From Rhizobium brockwellii (GTDB lineage Bacteria > Pseudomonadota > Alphaproteobacteria > Rhizobiales > Rhizobiaceae), in NCBI RefSeq assembly GCF_000769405.2, contig NZ_CP053439.1, forward strand, positions 1,426,001 through 1,490,000: a DNA stretch of 64,000 bases, written 5' to 3'. The translations under genes and the position numbers were made by a program. Below are positions 59,356 to 64,000 of the stretch, piece after piece. The notes beneath the pieces are model-generated. The model was not told the DNA's origin. It searched no databases and saw nothing but the letters and a program-made list of their open reading frames with translations. Each line of letters begins with the position of its first letter. Position 1 is the stretch's first letter.

Positions 59356-60618
59356 ATGAACAAGTTTTTGACCACGACCGCAATGATCGCGTTGGCTCTG
59401 GCCGGCGCTGGCGTGTCCGCCCACGCCGCCGACGTCAAGGAAGTGCAGATGCTGCACTGGTGGACGTCGGGCGGTGAGGCAGCGGCGCTGAACGTCTTGA
59501 AGCAGGATCTTTCCAAGGAAGGTTTTGCCTGGAAGGACGTTCCGGTTGCCGGCGGTGGCGGCGATGCGGCGATGACGGCGCTGAAGGCGATGGTTGCGGC
59601 CGGCACCTATCCGACAGCCTCGCAGATGCTGGGCTATACCGTGCTCGACTATGCCCAGGCCGGTGTCATGGGCGATCTGACCGAGACGGCGAAGAAGGAA
59701 GGCTGGGACAAGTCGGTTCCGGCAGCCCTGCAGAAGTTCTCGGTCTATGACGGCAAGTGGGTCGCAGCCCCGGTCAATGTTCACTCGGTCAACTGGCTGT
59801 GGATCAACAAGGCGGTGATGGACAAGATCGGCGGCACCCAGCCGAAGACCTTCGACGAGCTGATCGCGCTGCTCGACAAGGCCAAGGCCGCCGGCGTCAT
59901 CCCGCTGGCTCTCGGCGGCCAGAACTGGCAGGAAGCGACGATGTTCGATTCCATCGTGCTGTCGACCGGCGGTCCGGAGTTCTACAAGAAGGCCTTCAAC
60001 GACCTCGACGAGGAATCGCTGAAGTCCGACACGATGAAGAAGTCGTTCGATAACCTGGCCACGATCATCAAATATGTCGACCCGAACTTCTCGGGCCGCG
60101 ACTGGAACCTGGCAACCGCCATGGTCATCAAGGGTGATGCGCTGGTGCAGGTGATGGGCGACTGGGCCAAGGGCGAATTCGTCGCCGCCAAGAAGACGCC
60201 GGACACCGACTTCCTGTGCTACCGCTTCCCCGGAACCGACGGCAGCGTGGTCTACAACTCCGACATGTTCGGCATGTTCAACGTTCCCGATGACCGCAAG
60301 GCGGCCCAGGTGGCGCTGGCAACCGCAACGCTGTCGAAGAGCTTCCAGTCGGCCTTCAACGTCGTCAAGGGATCGGTGCCGGCTCGCACCGACGTTCCCG
60401 ATACCGACTTCGACGCCTGCGGCAAGAAGGGCATCGCCGACCTGAAGGCTGCCAACGAAGGCGGCACGCTGTTCGGCTCGCTGGCGCAAGGCTACGGCGC
60501 CCCGCCGGCCATCGCCAATGCCTACAAGGATGTCGTCTCGAAGTTCGTCCACGGCCAGATCAAGACCTCCGACGAAGCCGTCAAGCAGCTCGTCCAGGCG
60601 ATCGACGACGCCCGCTGA
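59356..60618 (+). CDS. Sugar ABC transporter, periplasmic substrate-binding protein (CUT1 type)
   Basis: The 420-aa precursor has a signal peptide ([24 protein letters not shown]). The mature protein begins [20 protein letters not shown] and contains [33 protein letters not shown]. This resembles glucose/mannose-type binding proteins such as GtsA by memory. ATG 59356 is supported by GGGAGG. It is the first of four transporter genes. A strong 11-bp hairpin follows the stop, which often stabilises binding-protein mRNA. Confidence 0.92.
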   Translation: MNKFLTTTAMIALALAGAGVSAHAADVKEVQMLHWWTSGGEAAALNVLKQDLSKEGFAWKDVPVAGGGGDAAMTALKAMVAAGTYPTASQMLGYTVLDYAQAGVMGDLTETAKKEGWDKSVPAALQKFSVYDGKWVAAPVNVHSVNWLWINKAVMDKIGGTQPKTFDELIALLDKAKAAGVIPLALGGQNWQEATMFDSIVLSTGGPEFYKKAFNDLDEESLKSDTMKKSFDNLATIIKYVDPNFSGRDWNLATAMVIKGDALVQVMGDWAKGEFVAAKKTPDTDFLCYRFPGTDGSVVYNSDMFGMFNVPDDRKAAQVALATATLSKSFQSAFNVVKGSVPARTDVPDTDFDACGKKGIADLKAANEGGTLFGSLAQGYGAPPAIANAYKDVVSKFVHGQIKTSDEAVKQLVQAIDDAR

Positions 60619-60638
60619 GATCACGTGTGATGACAAAT

Positions 60639-60664
60639 GCTTCCCCGCCTGCTGGCGGGGAAGC
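60639..60664 (+). promoter_or_regulatory. mRNA-stabilising type hairpin after the binding-protein gene
   Basis: GCTTCCCCGCC (60639-60649) pairs perfectly with GGCGGGGAAGC (60654-60664) around TGCT. No T-tract follows, so it is not a full terminator. This layout commonly gives more binding protein than permease. A second inverted GC-rich pair (GCCCCG around 60686-60691 with CGGGGC at 60715-60720) lies further on. Confidence 0.6.
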
Positions 60665-60760
60665 TTCAGGCTCCGCGCCGATCATGCCCCGACAATTATG
60701 CGGGGATGATCATGCGGGGCCGATTGCCCGGACGATTATGCAGGCAGGAGATGACATTCC

Positions 60761-61714
60761 ATGAGCACCGTTGCGACCACCGATCCGGTTCTGACGCCGA
60801 GGCAATCGACGGGGATCTCGTTGAGGGGCCGGCTGCAGGATGCGCTGCCGAAGATCGTGCTGGCGCCGAGCTTCGTCATCACCATCATCTTCGTCTACGG
60901 CTTCATCGTCTGGACGGCCTATCTGTCGTTCACCAATTCCAAGACCTTTCCCTCCTATGCGCTGACGGGGCCACGCGCCTATCAGCGGCTGTGGCGCTGG
61001 ACCTTCGAGAGCGATCCGCCGTCTTCCTGGTACACCTCGATCACCAACATGGCGATCTTCGGCTTCCTCTATATCGGCATCTGCCTGGCGCTCGGCCTGT
61101 TCCTCGCCATCCTGCTCGACCAGAAGATCCGCGGCGAGAGCGTGTTGCGGCCGATCTTCCTCTATCCGATGGCGCTGTCCTTCATCGTCACAGGCGTTGC
61201 CTGGAAATGGTTCCTCGATCCCGGCCTCGGGCTGGAACAGACGCTGCACCACTTTGGCTGGACAAGCTTCCACTTCGACTGGATCAAGAACAAGGACTTT
61301 GTCATCTACACCGTCGTCATCGCCGGTGTCTGGCAGGCGTCCGGCTTCGTCATGGCGATGTTCCTGGCGGGCCTGCGCGGCATCGACGGCGAGATCATGA
61401 AGGCCGCCCAGATCGACGGCGCCTCGTCCTTCCAGCTCTATCGGCGCATCGTCATCCCGCTGCTGCGGCCGATCTTTCTGTCCGCCTTCATCGTGCTCGC
61501 CCATATGGCGATCAAGTCCTATGACCTGGTGGTGGCGCTGACCTCGGGCGGCCCCGGCGGATCGGCCTGGCTGCCGTCCAACTTCATGTATGAATACACC
61601 TTCAAGCGCAACGAGATGGCCGTCGGTTCGGCCAGCGCCATCATCATGCTGATGACGATCTCGGCGATCATCGTTCCCTATCTCTATTCCGAACTGAAGG
61701 AGAAGGCGCGATGA
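60761..61714 (+). CDS. Sugar ABC transporter permease 1
   Basis: The 317-aa inner-membrane protein has six or so helices and the permease EAA loop EIMKAAQIDGASSFQLYRRIVIPLL (about residues 210-234), which contacts the ATPase. MalF-type position. It overlaps the next permease by 4 bases (ATGA). Confidence 0.93.
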   Translation: MSTVATTDPVLTPRQSTGISLRGRLQDALPKIVLAPSFVITIIFVYGFIVWTAYLSFTNSKTFPSYALTGPRAYQRLWRWTFESDPPSSWYTSITNMAIFGFLYIGICLALGLFLAILLDQKIRGESVLRPIFLYPMALSFIVTGVAWKWFLDPGLGLEQTLHHFGWTSFHFDWIKNKDFVIYTVVIAGVWQASGFVMAMFLAGLRGIDGEIMKAAQIDGASSFQLYRRIVIPLLRPIFLSAFIVLAHMAIKSYDLVVALTSGGPGGSAWLPSNFMYEYTFKRNEMAVGSASAIIMLMTISAIIVPYLYSELKEKAR

Positions 61715-62655
61715 GCAGCGTGACCTCTCCGACAGCAACCTCGCAAAACAGCAACAATACCCGCTGGATCGGCCGCACCGTCATCTACGGCCTGCTGCTG
61801 GTCTTTGCCGTCCTCTATCTGATGCCGCTCTTCGTCATGCTGACGACCTCGTTCAAGACCATGGACGAGATCCAGAACGGCAACATGCTGGCGCTGCCGC
61901 AATCGCCGACCTTAGACCCCTGGATCAAGGCCTGGGGCGAGACCTGCGTCGGGCTGACCTGCGCCGGCATCAAGGGTTATTTCTGGAACTCGATCAAGAT
62001 GGTCGTGCCGGCTGTGGCGATCTCCACCATCATGGGCGCGCTCAACGGCTATGTCCTGACCAAATGGCGTTTCCCGGGCCACACGCTGGTGTTCGGGCTG
62101 ATGCTGTTTGCCTGCTTCATCCCGTTCCAGTCGGTGCTGTTGCCGATGGCAACGATCCTCGGCAGCCTCGGCCGCTTCGGCATGACGTTGCAGAATGCCA
62201 CGGGCTGGAACTTCGGCTTCGGCAATCCGACCGTCAATCTGGTCTTCGTCCATGTCGTCTATGGCCTCGGCTTCACGACGCTGTTCTTCCGCAATTTCTA
62301 CGAGGCCTTTCCGACCGAACTGGTCAGAGCCGCCCAGGTCGATGGCGCCAGCTTCTTCCAGATCTTCCGCCGCATCATGCTGCCGAACTCGCTGCCGATC
62401 ATCGTCGTCACCGTCATCTACCAGTTCACCAATATCTGGAACGACTTCCTGTTTGCCTCGGCCTATGCCGGCACCGGTGACACCATGCCGATGACGGTGG
62501 CGCTGAACAATGTCGTCAACACCTCGACCGGCGTCGTCGAATACAATGTCAACATGGCGGCTGCGATGATCGCAGCCGTGCCGACGCTCATCGTCTATAT
62601 CCTCGCCGGCCGCTACTTCGTGCGCGGTCTGATGGCGGGCGCTGTCAAAGGGTAA
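61711..62655 (+). CDS. Sugar ABC transporter permease 2
   Basis: The 314-aa MalG-type permease has several helices and the EAA loop AFPTELVRAAQVDGASFFQIFRRIMLPNSLP. Its start overlaps permease 1 and its stop is 3 bases before the ATPase, so the genes are co-translated. Confidence 0.93.
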   Translation: MSSVTSPTATSQNSNNTRWIGRTVIYGLLLVFAVLYLMPLFVMLTTSFKTMDEIQNGNMLALPQSPTLDPWIKAWGETCVGLTCAGIKGYFWNSIKMVVPAVAISTIMGALNGYVLTKWRFPGHTLVFGLMLFACFIPFQSVLLPMATILGSLGRFGMTLQNATGWNFGFGNPTVNLVFVHVVYGLGFTTLFFRNFYEAFPTELVRAAQVDGASFFQIFRRIMLPNSLPIIVVTVIYQFTNIWNDFLFASAYAGTGDTMPMTVALNNVVNTSTGVVEYNVNMAAAMIAAVPTLIVYILAGRYFVRGLMAGAVKG

Positions 62656-62658
62656 TCC

Positions 62659-63774
62659 ATGGCCTTCCTCGAAATCTCCGGTCTCAAAAAGCGCTTCGGC
62701 GCCGTCGACATTCTCAAGGGGATCGACCTCGAACTCGAAAAGGGCGGCTTTCTCGTGCTGGTCGGCCCGTCCGGCTGCGGCAAGTCGACGCTGCTCAACA
62801 CCATTGCCGGGCTGGAGACGATCACCTCCGGCGATATCAAGATCGACGGGCGCGACATCAGCGGTCTGCATCCCTCCAAGCGCGACATCGCCATGGTGTT
62901 CCAGTCCTATGCGCTCTATCCGAACATGACGGTGGCGGGCAACATCGCCTTCGGCATGGAGATCCGCGGCGTTCCCAAGGAGGAGCGTGTCAAGGCGATT
63001 GCCCAAGTCTCCGACATGCTGCAGATCGGCCATCTGCTTGACCGCAAGCCGAGCCAGCTCTCCGGCGGCCAGCGCCAGCGTGTCGCCATGGGGAGGGCGC
63101 TGGTGCGCAATCCGCAGGTCTTCCTGTTCGACGAGCCGCTCTCCAATCTCGACGCCAAGCTGCGCGTCGACATGCGCACCGAGATCAAGCGGCTGCATCA
63201 GCGCATGGGCACCACCTTTGTCTATGTCACCCATGACCAGATCGAGGCGATGACGCTGGCGACCAAGATCGCCGTGCTGAAGGATGGCGTGTTGCAGCAG
63301 TTCGGCACGCCGGCCGAGATCTATAACAGCCCTTCCAATATCTTCGTCGCCGACTTCATGGGATCGCCGGCGATGAACCTGCTCAACGCCACCGTCGAAA
63401 ACGGCGCCGGCGGGCTCGAAGTCTCGCTGGAGCGGCCCCATGCCACACCGCTGAGGCTCCCGGTCATCTCAGGCAACGACGGCCTGACCGCCTATACCGG
63501 CAGACAGGTGATCTTCGGCATCCGGCCTGAGGCCTTGACCGATCCCGATGGCGCCGACCGCAAGGCGCGCTCGCTGACCGAAGGCGATTGCCTGATCGAG
63601 GTGGTCGAACCCGCCGGCTCCGACACCTTCGCCGTCACCAAGCTCGGCGGCAAATCTGTCGTCGCCCGCCTGCGCGCTGATACCGGCATCGCTCCAGGAC
63701 AAAACACCCGCCTCGCATTCAATCTCGACAAGGCCGTCTTCTTCGATCCCGAAACACAGGCGCGGATCGTGTGA
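62659..63774 (+). CDS. Sugar ABC transporter ATPase (MalK/UgpC type)
   Basis: The 371-aa protein has Walker A GPSGCGKST, Q-loop, signature LSGGQRQRVAMGRA, Walker B VFLFDEPLSNLDAKLR and the H-loop THDQIEAM. The C-terminal MalK-type domain (from about residue 240) includes VIFGIRPEAL. Such domains bind regulators in some systems. It completes the importer. Confidence 0.95.
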   Translation: MAFLEISGLKKRFGAVDILKGIDLELEKGGFLVLVGPSGCGKSTLLNTIAGLETITSGDIKIDGRDISGLHPSKRDIAMVFQSYALYPNMTVAGNIAFGMEIRGVPKEERVKAIAQVSDMLQIGHLLDRKPSQLSGGQRQRVAMGRALVRNPQVFLFDEPLSNLDAKLRVDMRTEIKRLHQRMGTTFVYVTHDQIEAMTLATKIAVLKDGVLQQFGTPAEIYNSPSNIFVADFMGSPAMNLLNATVENGAGGLEVSLERPHATPLRLPVISGNDGLTAYTGRQVIFGIRPEALTDPDGADRKARSLTEGDCLIEVVEPAGSDTFAVTKLGGKSVVARLRADTGIAPGQNTRLAFNLDKAVFFDPETQARIV

Positions 63775-63789
63775 TGGCCAGGTGCTAAC

Positions 63790-64000
63790 ATGAGCAGTTC
63801 ACCTGACATCGTCATCATCGGTTCAGGAGTCGGCGGCGCCACGGTCGCAGCCGGCCTGGCTGCGACCGGTGCGCAGATATTGATCCTCGAAGCCGGCGAC
63901 CATATCGCCGACCTTCCTGTTAACCGCGACCAACGCGCGATCTTCCAGCGGGGACATTTTCGACCGAAGGAAACCTGGTACGAGGCGAACGGCAAGGGAT
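63790..64000 (+). CDS. GMC-type FAD-dependent oxidoreductase (3' end outside window)
   Basis: Only the first 70 residues are present. MSSSPDIVIIGSGVGGATVAAGLAATGAQILILEAGDHI is the FAD-binding Rossmann motif (GxGxxG) of glucose-methanol-choline oxidoreductases, with a following ExG. Such enzymes oxidise alcohols, including sugars and polyols. It begins 15 bases after the ATPase, so it is part of the operon. The family call rests on the N-terminus alone. Confidence 0.75.
   Translation, partial: MSSSPDIVIIGSGVGGATVAAGLAATGAQILILEAGDHIADLPVNRDQRAIFQRGHFRPKETWYEANGKG

Overview
The window is about 64 kb of an alphaproteobacterial chromosome. It is most like Rhizobium (R. leguminosarum/R. etli group) or a close relative. 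The grounds are protein similarity recalled from that group, high GC with C/G-ending codons, two tuf genes flanking the rpoBC/str region, and palindromic intergenic repeats of a type I associate with Rhizobiaceae. The species is inferred, not proven.

Layout. (1) 1-35 kb is the large transcription/translation supercluster, nearly all on the + strand: the 3' end of a first tuf copy, a small predicted membrane peptide, an extended SDR, tRNA-Trp(CCA), secE-nusG, rplKAJL, rpoBC, one acidic small protein on the opposite strand, rpsLG-fusA-tuf, the S10, spc and alpha groups with secY and adk, and rplQ closed by a strong terminator. Terminator-like or other hairpins sit at many of the junctions inside this cluster. 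(2) 35-44 kb is core and accessory metabolism: a DUF2809 membrane protein, the periplasmic methionine sulfoxide reductase pair msrPQ, ilvD, an LprI-like lipoprotein-inhibitor family member, a DUF1232 protein, a DegP/DegQ-type periplasmic protease overlapping rarA, and a DUF1883 protein. Two related palindromic repeats are in this part. (3) 43.5-54 kb is a mosaic of small units in both directions: tiny unknown proteins, a dapA-family gene without the Schiff-base lysine, alpha/beta hydrolases (one without its nucleophilic serine), a ketopantoate-reductase relative, a divergent SDR/LysR pair, a nucleoside deoxyribosyltransferase-like gene, an AhpD-like protein and an orphan PAS-PAS histidine kinase. 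(4) 54.3-64 kb is one tightly packed + strand operon: LacI repressor, CoA-transferase, enoyl-CoA hydratase, aldehyde dehydrogenase, a four-gene CUT1 sugar-type ABC importer, and a GMC-type oxidoreductase cut by the window end.

The most interesting system is the last operon. It joins a carbohydrate-type importer to an alcohol -> aldehyde -> acid -> acyl-CoA -> hydrated acyl-CoA enzyme set. A perfect 14-bp operator lies inside the promoter spacer ahead of lacI, and a second 12/14 copy lies 106 bp upstream. The substrate cannot be read from sequence. Other points worth checking are the two catalytically altered paralogues, the string of attenuator-like hairpins in the ribosomal cluster, the tandem hairpins between rplL and rpoB, and the structured leader between tuf and rpsJ.
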